Source: Methylobacterium sp. Leaf104
Lineage (GTDB): Bacteria > Pseudomonadota > Alphaproteobacteria > Rhizobiales > Beijerinckiaceae
Direction of reading: 5' to 3'
NCBI RefSeq assembly: GCF_001422885.1
Contig: NZ_LMMZ01000023.1
Span: forward strand, 506,662 to 570,661
Length of the DNA: 64,000 nucleotides
Position 1 is the first letter of the stretch; the number at the start of each line of letters is the position of its first letter. Below the pieces are notes generated by a model that did not search any database, was not told the DNA's origin, and was given only the letters and a program-made list of their open reading frames with translations. Of this stretch, positions 11,748 to 21,181 are shown one piece after another. Both the position numbers and the translations under genes were made by a program.

Positions 11748-13031
11748 ATGAGCCCGTATCTCCTGCGCTTCTCCCGGCCGGTCTCGGCCCGCTACGAGAT
11801 CGACACCGGCCGGGAGCGGGCGCTTCACCTGCGCCGCACGATCCTGATCGGGCTCGTGTTCCACAACGCCTACAACCTGACGACCGCCCTGCTGATGCCC
11901 GACATGCTGCCCCTGGCGCTGGCCCTGCGGCTGTTCCTGGTCACGCCGCTCGGCCTGCTGCTGGCCTGGTCGGTCACCCGGATGCCGGGTCCGCGGCGCG
12001 AGCGCATGGTCACGGCCACGATGCTGCTGGTCACCGCGGTGCCGATCCTGCTGTTCAGCCTGGAGCGGGAGGCGATGAGCGCCATCTGCTACATCGAGTA
12101 CCCGCTGATGATGGTGTTCGCCACCATGATGCTGGTGCTGCGCTTCCCCCACGCGCTGATCCTCACCGGCCTCAGCGCGGCGGCCTCCTTCGTCAGCATC
12201 GCCCTGCGGGTCGACCTGCCCACCGAGCTCGCCCTCTGCCTGGCGTTCCAGACCGTGGCCGGCGCCTTCTTCGTCCTCTACGGCAACCACCAGATCGAGG
12301 GCGTGCGGCGGCGCTCCTACCTGGTCTCCCTGCGGGAGATCCTGCGCTCGGCCGGCCTCGAGCAGGACCGGCGCGTGCTCACCGCGCTGTCGGAGACGGA
12401 CGCCCTCACCGGCCTCGCCAACCGCCGCGCCCTCGACGGCGCCCTGTCCGCCACGGCCGGCGACGCGCGCGGCCTCGCCCTGCTGATGATCGACGTCGAC
12501 CACTTCAAGCGCTTCAACGACGCCTACGGCCACCCGGCCGGCGATGCCTGCCTGCGCCGGATCGCCGAGGCTCTGGCGGGGGAGACGCGCGGCGGGCGGG
12601 ACTGCGTCGCCCGCTACGGCGGGGAGGAATTCTCCGTGCTGATGCGCGGCTGCGACGATCGCGCCGTCGCCCGGGTGGTCCGGCGCCTGCGCGCGGGCAT
12701 CGCCGCCCTGGAGATCCCGCACGCGGCGCGGGGCGACGGCGAGCCCTTCGTCACCGTGAGCATCGGCGTCGCCGTGGCCCCGGCCGGACGCACGACGTCC
12801 CCGTCCGAGCTCCTGGCCGAGGCGGATGCCGCCCTCTACGAGGCCAAGGGGCAGGGCCGGAACCGCCACGTCGTCCGCGTGGTCGACGGGGCGGCCGTGC
12901 TCCTCCACGACCGCCGCCTCGGCCGGCTCGGCGCCCTGCGCCGCAAACCGGCCCGCCCGGCCGCCCAGGGCGGGTCCGCGCTGCCCCCGGCGGCGCGCCT
13001 CTCCGAAACCAATGCGGCCCTGGCTCGTTGA
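11748..13031 (+). CDS. Membrane diguanylate cyclase (GGDEF)
   Basis: Makes cyclic di-GMP from two GTP. The 427-residue protein has about six N-terminal hydrophobic helices (residues about 25-190; TILIGLVFHNAYNLTTALLM and later), a short linker, then a GGDEF domain with TDALTGLANRRALD, DVDHFKRFNDAYGHPAGD and the active GGEEF at 291-295. The inhibitory I-site Arg is replaced: the RxxD position reads GGRD, so product inhibition may be weak. A basic tail of about 50 residues follows the domain. The start ATG has only a poor ribosome binding site; no better alternative is evident. Confidence 0.9.
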   Translation: MSPYLLRFSRPVSARYEIDTGRERALHLRRTILIGLVFHNAYNLTTALLMPDMLPLALALRLFLVTPLGLLLAWSVTRMPGPRRERMVTATMLLVTAVPILLFSLEREAMSAICYIEYPLMMVFATMMLVLRFPHALILTGLSAAASFVSIALRVDLPTELALCLAFQTVAGAFFVLYGNHQIEGVRRRSYLVSLREILRSAGLEQDRRVLTALSETDALTGLANRRALDGALSATAGDARGLALLMIDVDHFKRFNDAYGHPAGDACLRRIAEALAGETRGGRDCVARYGGEEFSVLMRGCDDRAVARVVRRLRAGIAALEIPHAARGDGEPFVTVSIGVAVAPAGRTTSPSELLAEADAALYEAKGQGRNRHVVRVVDGAAVLLHDRRLGRLGALRRKPARPAAQGGSALPPAARLSETNAALAR

Positions 13032-13096
13032 GCACACGATCCGGCCGCCGATCGCCGCGCCGGAAAGCCATTCGTCGAGTTGGAGACTGCAATCCC

Positions 13097-13600
13097 ATGC
13101 ACCAGGGCAACCACCGCGACCACGAGGGCGCCAAGAAGCTGTTCGCCCTCATCAAGGACGTCAAGGTCGCGATGATGACCACCGCCGACCAGGACGGGAA
13201 GCTCTACAGCCGCCCGATGTGGTGCCAGGAGGCGGACGAGAACGGCGACCTGTGGTTCTTCACCAAGCTGCACTCCCCGAAGACCGCCGAGATCAGCAAG
13301 GACAACCAGATCAACCTCGCCTACTCGGATCCGTCGAGCCAGACCTACGTCTCGATCGCCGGCAAGGCCGAGATCGTCACCGACCAGGCGATCATCAACG
13401 ACAAGTGGAGCGAGAGCCTGAAGACCTGGTTCCCCAACGGCAAGGACGATTCCGAGGTCGCCCTCCTGCGCGTCCACCCCGAGAAGGGCGAGTACTGGGA
13501 CAGCCCGAACGCGACGATGCTGCACATCTACGGCTACGTGAAGGCCGCGCTGACCGGCGAGTCGCCCAAGACCGAGACCAAGAAGGTCGACCTCGCCTGA
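13097..13600 (+). CDS. Pyridoxamine 5'-phosphate oxidase-fold general stress protein
   Basis: A 167-residue split-barrel flavin-binding protein of the general-stress (GSP26-like) PPOX family. Diagnostic parts are AMMTTADQDGKLYSRPM near residue 25, DLWFFTKLHSPKTAEI, and the C-terminal WFPNGKDDSEVALLRVHP. Members bind FMN or FAD and their physiological reaction is mostly unsettled. The ATG is chosen over an upstream GTG at 13028, which would overlap the cyclase. It converges on the formate-dehydrogenase-like gene. Confidence 0.9.
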   Translation: MHQGNHRDHEGAKKLFALIKDVKVAMMTTADQDGKLYSRPMWCQEADENGDLWFFTKLHSPKTAEISKDNQINLAYSDPSSQTYVSIAGKAEIVTDQAIINDKWSESLKTWFPNGKDDSEVALLRVHPEKGEYWDSPNATMLHIYGYVKAALTGESPKTETKKVDLA

Positions 13601-13621
13601 ACCTCCGGTCCGGAGTTTCCG

Positions 13622-13660
13622 GAGGGCGGCGTGCCGAGGGGCGCGCCGCCCTCTTTCGTT
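13622..13660 (+). terminator. Intrinsic terminator after the PPOX-fold gene
   Basis: Stem GAGGGCGGCG (13622-13631) pairs perfectly with CGCCGCCCTC (13644-13653), followed by TTTCGTT. It sits 21 bases after the stop codon. Confidence 0.75.
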
Positions 13661-13795
13661 CGGCGGGTCGATCGCACGGACCTGCCTCGCTCCGGCGATC
13701 CGCCCGCGAGGCGCCGGTCGTTCCGGGACCGGCCCGGAGCCCGAGACGGGTCCGGGCCGACGCAGCGGGCGCGGCCTGGCCGAGGGGCGGCGCCC

Positions 13796-15958
13796 TCAAT
13801 TCGCCCGGGCGACCTCGACGAGGTTGTCCGAGAAGGACGGCGCGTGGCCCATGTCGGTGAAGGCCCCCGACGAGATGCTGTTGACCGTGCCCTCGTTGAG
13901 CTGGCGCCAGTAACCCAGCGTCGCGACCACGATGCCGGCCTTCACGTCGTCGGTGATGCGCGCCACGCCCTTGAAGGCGCCGCGGTCGTTGGCGACCTGG
14001 ACCTTGTCGCCGTCCCGGATGCCGCGGGCGTCGGCGTCGGCCTGGCTGATCATCACGAACTGCTCGCCCTGGCCCTTCTGCTTGTCCTCCATGTTCGCGT
14101 AGCAGGAGTTCAGGAAGTAGTGGCTTTTCGGCGAGACGATGTTGAGCGGGAAGCGCTTGGCCAGTTCCGGGTCGTTGGCGTGGGATTCCCGCGGGCCGAG
14201 GTAGTCGGGCAGCGGGTCGAGCGCCTCGCCGGGCTGGAAGCCCTCGTACATCTGACGGAACGGCGGGGCGACGAAGTTCGTGGCGCCCTCGACCTTGAGC
14301 ATGCACTTGCCGGTCGGCGTCGGGAAGTTGCCCTCCTTATGTGGCGCCCGGTCGTCCGGCGTGCCGACCTTGAGGCGGGCGAAGCCGTGCTCGCGCATGT
14401 ACTGGAGATCGATGCCCTCGCAGGCCGGCGCGTTCCAGTCGACGTAGTGCTCCAGGCACTCCGTGTCGGTCCACTTGAAGTTCTCTTCCTCGAAGCCGAG
14501 CCGGGCCGCGAGCTGGCGGAAGATCTCGTTGTTCGGGATCGCCTCGCCCGGCGCGTCCGCGCACTTGGTGTTGTAGGTCAGGTAGAGATGGCCCCAGGAC
14601 AGGATCATGTCCTCCATCTCCGCGCCCATCGTGGCCGGGAGCAGGATGTCGGCGTAGGAGGCGGTGTCCGAGATGAAGTGCTCGGCCGAGACCATGAACA
14701 GGTCCTCGCGCATCAGCCCCTCGACGATCTTGTCGGTCTCGGGCGCCTGCGTGACCGGGTTCGAGTTCCAGCACATCATCGACAGGATCGGCGGGTCGAG
14801 CTTCAGCTCGCCGGTGAGGGCGCGTCCGATCTGCAGGTTCGAGACGACGCGGGTGCCCTCGGGGATCAGGTCGGGCCGGCACATCACGTCGAACTTGTAG
14901 GGGTGCTCCCAGACGCCGAACTGGGTGACGCCGCCGCCGACATGGCGCCAGGCACCGGTCAGCGCCGGAATGCAGGTGACCGCCCGGATGGTCTGGCCGC
15001 CGCCGTAGTGGCGCTCCAGGGCGACGCCCATGCGGATCGCGGCCGGCTGCGCGGTGGCGAGTTCGCGAGCGAGGGTGCGGATGTCCTCGGCCGGGACGCC
15101 TGTGACCGCGGCGGCCCACTCGGGCGTCCGGGTGCTGGCGCGCTCCTTCAGCTCCTCGAAGCCGACGGTGTGATTGTCGACGTAGTCCTGGTCGACCAGG
15201 CCCTGTTCGATGATCGAATTGATCAGCGCCATGGCGAGCGCGCCGTCCGTGCCGGGCTTCGGGGCGATGTGCCAGTCGGCCGCCTTGGCGGTGCGCGAGG
15301 CGTAGGTGTCGATCACGACGACCTTGGCGCCCTTCTTCTGGGCGTCCTTGACGATGGCCCAGTGGTGCAGGTTCGTGCTGACCGAGTTGCAGGCCCAGAT
15401 GACGATGTACTTGGAATGGATGTAGCTGTCCGGGTCGAGCCCGGCGGTCGGGCCGACCGTCAGCAGCCACGCCGTGCAGGAGCCCTCGCCGCAGAAGGTG
15501 CGCTCCATGACCGTGGCGCCCATCCGGTTGAAGAACGCGTCGCCGCCGTTCAGCCCGTGCACGAGGCCCTGGTTGCCGAGATAGCTGTAGGGCGCGATGG
15601 CCTGCGGCCCGTACTGATCGATGATCGCCTTCCAGCGGGTCACGATGGTGTCGAGCGCCTCGTCCCAGCTGATCCGCTCGAACTGCTTGGAGCCCTTCGG
15701 CCCGACGCGCTTCATCGGGTAGAGCAGCCGGTCCGGATGGTAGTGGCGCTTCTCGTAGTCCTTCAGCTTCACGCAGAGGCCGCCCCGGGTCATCGGGTGG
15801 TCCGGGTTGCCGCGCACGCCGAGCAGCTCCCCGTCCTTGACCTCGAACAGCATCGAGCAGGTGTCCGGGCAATCGTGCGGACAACCGCCGAAGAAGGTCT
15901 CGGTCAGGCTCTCGGCCTGAGCGACGAGCAGGGAATCGGGCTTGACGATCTCGTTCAT
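13796..15958 (-). CDS. Molybdopterin-guanine-dinucleotide oxidoreductase, formate dehydrogenase-like
   Basis: A 720-residue DMSO-reductase-superfamily catalytic subunit. The N-terminal 4Fe-4S motif is complete: Cys26, Cys30, Cys34 and Cys62 (CX3CX3CX27C). The Mo-site region reads RTFCGEGSCTAW (Cys156, Ser160, Cys161) with no selenocysteine codon, and a C-terminal molydopterin-binding barrel is present (RFPLNIVSPKSHYFLNSCY). No Tat signal is seen, so it is likely cytoplasmic. There are no adjacent NuoE/NuoF-like subunits. Size, lack of partners and host type recall Fdh4A of Methylobacterium, a subunit of a fourth formate dehydrogenase; this is a hypothesis from memory, not a proven match. mobA and mrp nearby could supply cofactors. 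Confidence 0.88.
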   Translation of the reverse strand: MNEIVKPDSLLVAQAESLTETFFGGCPHDCPDTCSMLFEVKDGELLGVRGNPDHPMTRGGLCVKLKDYEKRHYHPDRLLYPMKRVGPKGSKQFERISWDEALDTIVTRWKAIIDQYGPQAIAPYSYLGNQGLVHGLNGGDAFFNRMGATVMERTFCGEGSCTAWLLTVGPTAGLDPDSYIHSKYIVIWACNSVSTNLHHWAIVKDAQKKGAKVVVIDTYASRTAKAADWHIAPKPGTDGALAMALINSIIEQGLVDQDYVDNHTVGFEELKERASTRTPEWAAAVTGVPAEDIRTLARELATAQPAAIRMGVALERHYGGGQTIRAVTCIPALTGAWRHVGGGVTQFGVWEHPYKFDVMCRPDLIPEGTRVVSNLQIGRALTGELKLDPPILSMMCWNSNPVTQAPETDKIVEGLMREDLFMVSAEHFISDTASYADILLPATMGAEMEDMILSWGHLYLTYNTKCADAPGEAIPNNEIFRQLAARLGFEEENFKWTDTECLEHYVDWNAPACEGIDLQYMREHGFARLKVGTPDDRAPHKEGNFPTPTGKCMLKVEGATNFVAPPFRQMYEGFQPGEALDPLPDYLGPRESHANDPELAKRFPLNIVSPKSHYFLNSCYANMEDKQKGQGEQFVMISQADADARGIRDGDKVQVANDRGAFKGVARITDDVKAGIVVATLGYWRQLNEGTVNSISSGAFTDMGHAPSFSDNLVEVARAN

Positions 15959-16025
15959 GGTTCCTCCACGGCCGAGCGTCCCGTCTTATTGTTCCTGACG
16001 GGCCGGCCCGGTGCCCGGGCAGGAT

Positions 16026-16037
16026 GCACTTAAGTGC
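16026..16037. promoter_or_regulatory. 12-bp palindrome in the divergent fdh-like/pncB region
   Basis: GCACTTAAGTGC is a perfect palindrome located between the start codons of the divergent molybdoenzyme and pncB genes. It is flanked by ATTGTTC (15988-15994) and GAACAAT (16038-16044), themselves an inverted repeat. It is a plausible operator; the regulator is unknown. Confidence 0.4.
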
Positions 16038-16183
16038 GAACAATTCCAAATTACGTTTCGGCGAAGACGGGCTCGCGCTCGAAGCACCATCCGCGTCGAC
16101 CGATTGACTCGACCCGCGCTGCCATGCGCCTCTGCGGCCGCACGGGCGCCGGGAGCGCCCGCAGAGGGGCCGTGATCCGAACC

Positions 16184-17476
16184 ATGCTCGATCTCGCCAC
16201 GCGGGTGTACAACCACAGCTTCAAGATCGACCCGATCGTCCGGTCGCTGCTCGACACGGACTTCTACAAGCTCCTGATGGCGCAGACGATCTTCCGCCGC
16301 CATCGCGACGCCCGCGTCACCTTCGGCATCCAGAACCGCTCGCGGCAGGTGCGGCTGGCCGAGTTCGTCGATGCCGGCGAATTGCGCGAGCAGCTCGACC
16401 ATGCCCGCTCGGTGCGCCTGAGCCGGGGCGAATCCACCTGGCTGCGCGGCAACACCTTCTACGGGCAGCGCCAGATGTTCTCGGCCGACTTCATGGACTG
16501 GCTCGAGGAGTTCCGCCTGCCGGACTACGAATTGGAGGCCCGGGACGGGCAGTACGTCCTGACCTTCCACGGCCCCTGGCTCGAGACCACCATGTGGGAG
16601 GTGCCGGCGCTGGCCATCCTCAACGAGCTGCGCACGCGGGGCGTGGTGCGCCACCTCGGCAAGCTCGACCTGCAGGTGCTCTACGCCCGGGCCATGACTC
16701 GGGTCTGGGAGAAGATCGAGCGGCTGCAGCGCCTGCCCGGCCTCTCCATCGCGGATTTCGGGACCCGGCGCCGCCACGGCTTCCTCTGGCAGGACTGGTG
16801 CGTCGAGGCCATGCACGAGGCCCTGGGCAACCGCTTCCTCGGCACCTCGAACTGCCTGATCGCCCTGCGCCGCGAGGTCGAGGCCGTGGGCACCAACGCC
16901 CACGAGCTGCCGATGGTCTACGCGGCGCTGGCCGACGACGATGCGGGCCTCGCCCGCGCCCCCTATGACGTGCTGGCCGACTGGCAGCAGGATTACGCCG
17001 GCAACCTCCTGGTGATGCTGCCCGACACCTACGGCACCACGGGCTTCCTGCGCCACGCCCCCGACTGGATGAATGCCTGGACCGGCATCCGCATCGACTC
17101 GAAGGAGCCGATCGCCGGCGGCGAGGAGGCCATCGCCTGGTGGCGCTCGCGCGGCTCGGACCCGCGCGAAAAGCTCGCGATCTTCTCCGACGGGCTCGAC
17201 ATCGACACCATCGAGGCGATCCACGCCCATTTCCACGGCCGGATGCGGATCGGCTACGGCTGGGGCACGCTGCTCACCAACGATTTCCGCGGCCTGGTGC
17301 CGGACGGCCGCCTCGACCCGATCTCCATCGTCTGCAAGGTGATCGCCGCCGACGGCCGGCCCACCGTGAAGATCTCCGACAACCCGTCCAAGGCGATCGG
17401 CCCGGCCGAGGAGATCGCGCGCTACACCCGCGTCTTCGGCGACGTGGGCCAGGCGGCGATGCCGGTGGTGGTCTGA
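16184..17476 (+). CDS. pncB: Nicotinate phosphoribosyltransferase
   Basis: Makes nicotinate mononucleotide from nicotinate and PRPP, the entry of the Preiss-Handler NAD salvage route. The 430-residue protein has the family landmarks [25 protein letters not shown] (phosphorylated-histidine region: FGTRRRH), [20 protein letters not shown] and FSDGLD. I chose ATG 16184 ([11 protein letters not shown]), which aligns with rhizobial PncB starts; an in-frame GTG at 16172 would add four residues and sits too close to a GAGGGG box. The gene is divergent from the molybdoenzyme and convergent, 7 bases apart, with the next gene. Confidence 0.95.
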   Translation: MLDLATRVYNHSFKIDPIVRSLLDTDFYKLLMAQTIFRRHRDARVTFGIQNRSRQVRLAEFVDAGELREQLDHARSVRLSRGESTWLRGNTFYGQRQMFSADFMDWLEEFRLPDYELEARDGQYVLTFHGPWLETTMWEVPALAILNELRTRGVVRHLGKLDLQVLYARAMTRVWEKIERLQRLPGLSIADFGTRRRHGFLWQDWCVEAMHEALGNRFLGTSNCLIALRREVEAVGTNAHELPMVYAALADDDAGLARAPYDVLADWQQDYAGNLLVMLPDTYGTTGFLRHAPDWMNAWTGIRIDSKEPIAGGEEAIAWWRSRGSDPREKLAIFSDGLDIDTIEAIHAHFHGRMRIGYGWGTLLTNDFRGLVPDGRLDPISIVCKVIAADGRPTVKISDNPSKAIGPAEEIARYTRVFGDVGQAAMPVVV

Positions 17477-17483
17477 ACGGGGT

Positions 17484-18566
17484 TCAGCCCGGGGACTGGA
17501 CGATGACCCCGTACCAGCCGAGCCCCGCATAGGTCTCGTAGCCGGGCGTGCGGTGGAAGGCGACGATCTGGCCGGTGCGGGAATCGAGGTCGGCGCCGCT
17601 CACGCGGCCGTCGGCGGGCAGCGGCAGGGTCTCCTCCAGCACGCCGCGGCCGTCCGAGGCCGCGATCACCCGGTGGCGCGCATCGACGAGGAGGACCCGG
17701 GTGCGGGCCCGGTCCTCGCCCGCCACCCGCACGCCGTCGACGATGGCGCGGGCCTGGGCCTGCCAGTCGAAGTGGATCGCCAGGACGCCGATCGGCCGGG
17801 CCCGGCTGTGGCCGTCCGCGCGGACGCTGGCGCAGTAGGTCGCCACCTGCGCCCCGCCGAGGCCGGGCTGGCCCGTCACGTCGGCGGCGACGTAGGCATC
17901 CCCGTCGGGGAGGGCGGCCGCGCGCCGGAACCAGTCCTGGTCGGCGACATTGCGCCCGACGAGGCCGGGATAGCGGTCGGGCCGGCCATGGGCGAGGACG
18001 TTGCCCTGCAGGTCGCAGAGCCAGAGGTCGAGATAGACCGTGTAGGCGTCGAGGATGATGCCCAGGCGCCGGGTGGCGTGGGCGGCCGCCTCGGGAGTCG
18101 GGGCCGCGGCGCAGGCCACCATGGCCGCGTCGGTGGCCCACCAGCGCACGTCGCAGGTGCGCTCGTAGAGGTTGCGGTCGATGAGCTCGACCGCGTTGAG
18201 GGCGAGGTCGATCAGCCGGTCGGTCTGCGATTCCTCGGCGAAGCTCCGGACCCGGACCTGGAGGCCGGCGATGCGGTTCGACAGCTCGACCTCGAGCGCC
18301 CGGGCGACGCCCTCGACCTCCGCGCCGATCGCCCGCACCTCCTGGGCCACCACCGAGAAGCCGCGGCCCATCTCGCCGGCGCGGGACGCCTCGATCAGGG
18401 CGTTCAGGGCGAGCATCTTGACCTGTCCGGTGATCGCCTGGATGCGCCGGCTCTTGTCGGACGAGATCCGCTGGAGCTCTGCGATCTCGGCGGCGATCCC
18501 GCGCAAGTTCGTGGCGTCGGGGGCGGCGCCAACATCCATCGCCGTGTCGTGCAAAACCGCCTCCAA
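17484..18566 (-). CDS. Soluble methyl-accepting-like protein with C-terminal Cache sensor
   Basis: A 360-residue protein in which the chemoreceptor signalling tip comes first (residues 50-78: LALNALIEASRAGEMGRGFS) on a short coiled coil, followed by a sensor-like region (about 130-355) with PDC/Cache features: YLDLWLCDLQGNVLAHGR, NVADQDWFRRA, VLAIHFDWQ and TYAGLGWYGVIV. No transmembrane helix or signal peptide is seen. This order is the reverse of classical MCPs and the receptor hairpin is short. It may be a cytoplasmic signalling protein that couples to CheW/CheA or only oligomerises. Ligand unknown. Confidence 0.8.
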   Translation of the reverse strand: MEAVLHDTAMDVGAAPDATNLRGIAAEIAELQRISSDKSRRIQAITGQVKMLALNALIEASRAGEMGRGFSVVAQEVRAIGAEVEGVARALEVELSNRIAGLQVRVRSFAEESQTDRLIDLALNAVELIDRNLYERTCDVRWWATDAAMVACAAAPTPEAAAHATRRLGIILDAYTVYLDLWLCDLQGNVLAHGRPDRYPGLVGRNVADQDWFRRAAALPDGDAYVAADVTGQPGLGGAQVATYCASVRADGHSRARPIGVLAIHFDWQAQARAIVDGVRVAGEDRARTRVLLVDARHRVIAASDGRGVLEETLPLPADGRVSGADLDSRTGQIVAFHRTPGYETYAGLGWYGVIVQSPG

Positions 18567-19122
18567 TCAATCTTCGCCGGACTTCGATCGCCGTCGCGCG
18601 TCGGCAATTCCTACGAAAACAAGCTTATCATTCGATTAAAGCCCGCGCCTCCGTCAGTTCCCGTGGGTCCAACGGCGGGCCTATCCTTCGCTGTTTCGTT
18701 CTAGACCCCGATGGTCGACAGAGATCATGAAACAAGTCTTCGGCGACCGCGCAGATCGAAGAGCCATGATCGTGCCCGACCGCGACCGGGTGCCAGCACA
18801 GCGGCCTGCCTCGCAAGACCTGCCCCTGTAACGCGGCCCGCGCCGGCTCCGCTTCTCTTGGCCCATACGGGCGAGATCGTCGCGGCGTCTCGGAACTGAT
18901 CTTCCGAAAGCCCGGCCCATCCGGCTCCCGGAGGCGTCGTTGCCTGCGCGAGGCCGCCGCCGAGCCATGCAGCGAATGCAGTCTCGCTCCGGTTCGATCA
19001 CGGTTTCGCGACGCGACGAACCGCCGGGAGGGATCGATTGTCCGGGGCGCTTCGTTCTTCTCGCGGCGATGCCGGCCGGAGGGCCGGCCCCGCCGCGTCG
19101 CGTCTGGAACACGGAATTCGGA
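18567..19122. other. Gene-free divergent region before the AI-2E family gene
   Basis: These 556 bases lie between divergent genes. A relatively AT-rich stretch (18609-18642) next to the MCP/Cache gene may carry its promoter. I see no credible ORF on either strand, no tRNA and no strong hairpin. Open frames here are GC-rich shadows with atypical composition. Confidence 0.5.
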
Positions 19123-21075
19123 ATGGCCCTGCGATCCCCCCCGAAGCCGTCCCTCGTCCCGCCGCGACCGACCCGCATCGCGGCGGCCGGCACGCCGACC
19201 CAGGCCCTGACCTCGCCGATCATCGTCGCCGCCCTGATCATGGTCGGGCTCTATGTCGGGCGCGACGTGCTGATCCCGATCGCCATCGCGATCCTGCTCT
19301 CCTTCGTCCTCGGCCCCCTGGTGAACCTGCTGCGGCGCTGGCATTTCGGCCGCTTCCTCTCGGTGGCGGCCTCGGTGCTCCTGGCGCTCGGCACCGCCGC
19401 CGCCCTGGCGACGCTGATCGGCGTCCAGCTTGCCGACATCGCCAAGGACGTGCCGCGCTACCGCAGCACCATCGAGCGCAAGATCGAGGGCCTCAACGAC
19501 ACGCCGGCCGGGCGTCTCGCCGGCTACGTCGCCAGCATCGGCCGGACGATGCACGAGAGCCACGAGGAGCCGAAGCCCGAGCCCAAACCCGAATCCCGGG
19601 CCAATCCCGCCCCGCCCGAGAAGGCGATCCTGGTGGAGTTGAAGGAGCGGGTGCCGGGGCCGGTGACCCTGGCGGGCACGCTGCTCTCGCCGATCCTGCA
19701 CCCGCTGGCGACCATCGGCATCGTCTTCGTGGTGCTGCTCTTCCTGCTGATGCAGCGGGAGGACCTGCGCGACCGCATGATCCGGCTCGCCGGCTCCAGC
19801 GACCTCCACCGCACCACGGTGGCGATGGACGACGCCGCCAAGCGCCTCAGCCGCTACTTCCTGGTCCAGCTCGGCCTGAACGCCTCGTTCGGCCTGGTGG
19901 TCGGCGTCGGGCTGTACGTCCTCGGCGTGCCGAACCCGGTCCTGTGGGGCATCTTCTCGGCGCTGATGCGCTTCGTGCCCTATGTCGGCGCCTTCGTGTC
20001 GGCCCTGTTCCCCCTGGCGCTGGCGGCCGCCATCGATCCCGGCTGGTCGATGGTGATCGGGACGCTGATCCTGTTCCTCATCCTGGAGCCCCTGGTCGGG
20101 CACTTCATCGAGCCGATGCTCTACGGCCAGTCCACCGGCATGTCGCCCTTCGCGGTCCTGGTCTCGGCCCTGTTCTGGACCTGGCTCTGGGGACCCGTCG
20201 GCCTGCTCCTCTCGACGCCGCTGACGGTCTGCCTCGTGGTGCTCGGGCGCCACGTCGACAAGCTCGAATTCCTCGACGTGCTGTTCGGGGACCGGCCGGC
20301 CCTGACGCCGGTGGAGAACTTCTACCAGCGCATCCTGGCCGACGACCCGGAGGAGGCACAGGAGCATGCCGACCTCATCCTCAAGACCTGCTCGCTCACG
20401 GCCTATTACGACGAGGTGGTGGTGAAGGGCCTCGAGCTCGCCGCCCGGGACGCCGCCCGGGGCGTGCTCACCACCGAGCAGAAGAACGACATCCGGGCGA
20501 GCGTCGGCGGCCTCGTCGAGGAGATGGCCGACCGCGACGACCTGCGCAGCGAAACCGAGGCCAAGGCCGATCCGGACGCGCCGCGTCCCGACCCCGTGCC
20601 TGAGGCCTGGCGGCCCGCCGGCACCGTCCTGTGCGTGGCCGGGCGCAGCTTCGTCGACGAATCCGCCTGCGCGATCCTGGCCCAGCTCCTGGCCAAGCGC
20701 GGGATCGGCGCCCGGGTGGTGCCGTTCGCCGACGTGGCCCGGGCGCGGATCGGGGCGTTCGATCCCGGCCCGGCCCGGCTCGTCTGCATCGTGTCGATGG
20801 CGATCAGCGGGGAGCCCACGCACCTGCGCCGGCTGGCCGAGCGCCTGCGCCGCAAGCTGCCGGGCGCCTGCTTCGTCCTCGGCCTGTGGCAGGCGGACGA
20901 TGCCGGCCTCGACGAGGCGACCCGGCGCCGGGCGGTGGATGCCGACATCCACGTCTCGTCCCTGCGGGCCGCCGTGGAGGCCGTGGTGGCCGCCGCGCAC
21001 GGAACCCGCGGCCCGGCCGCCGAGGCGCCGAAGCCGGAGACCGAGTTCGCCCGGGTGCAGCCGATGCCGGTCTGA
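19123..21075 (+). CDS. AI-2E family transporter with C-terminal soluble extension
   Basis: A 650-residue protein. Residues about 25-385 form an AI-2E/PerM-family permease with eight hydrophobic helices and the conserved stretches VLIPIAIAILLSFVLGPLV, RFVPYVGAFVSALFP, LEPLVGHFIEPMLYGQSTG and FWTWLWGPVGLLLSTPL. Residues about 395-650 are cytosolic; after a helical linker they form an alpha/beta module (GTVLCVAGRSFVDESACAI; RLVCIVSMAISGEP) similar in pattern to a Rossmann or B12-binding-like fold. Members of this family export varied solutes; autoinducer-2 transport is not implied. Start ATG 19123; a longer in-frame ORF upstream lacks conservation features. Confidence 0.88.
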   Translation: MALRSPPKPSLVPPRPTRIAAAGTPTQALTSPIIVAALIMVGLYVGRDVLIPIAIAILLSFVLGPLVNLLRRWHFGRFLSVAASVLLALGTAAALATLIGVQLADIAKDVPRYRSTIERKIEGLNDTPAGRLAGYVASIGRTMHESHEEPKPEPKPESRANPAPPEKAILVELKERVPGPVTLAGTLLSPILHPLATIGIVFVVLLFLLMQREDLRDRMIRLAGSSDLHRTTVAMDDAAKRLSRYFLVQLGLNASFGLVVGVGLYVLGVPNPVLWGIFSALMRFVPYVGAFVSALFPLALAAAIDPGWSMVIGTLILFLILEPLVGHFIEPMLYGQSTGMSPFAVLVSALFWTWLWGPVGLLLSTPLTVCLVVLGRHVDKLEFLDVLFGDRPALTPVENFYQRILADDPEEAQEHADLILKTCSLTAYYDEVVVKGLELAARDAARGVLTTEQKNDIRASVGGLVEEMADRDDLRSETEAKADPDAPRPDPVPEAWRPAGTVLCVAGRSFVDESACAILAQLLAKRGIGARVVPFADVARARIGAFDPGPARLVCIVSMAISGEPTHLRRLAERLRRKLPGACFVLGLWQADDAGLDEATRRRAVDADIHVSSLRAAVEAVVAAAHGTRGPAAEAPKPETEFARVQPMPV

Positions 21076-21181
21076 CGGCCGGGGGATGCGGTTTTGGGCT
21101 TGACCGCCGCCCCCTCCGTCCGCTTCGCTCGCCGGCATTCCGGGGTCCCGACGGACGGGGTCTCGCCTGAGGGGAGTGCCG

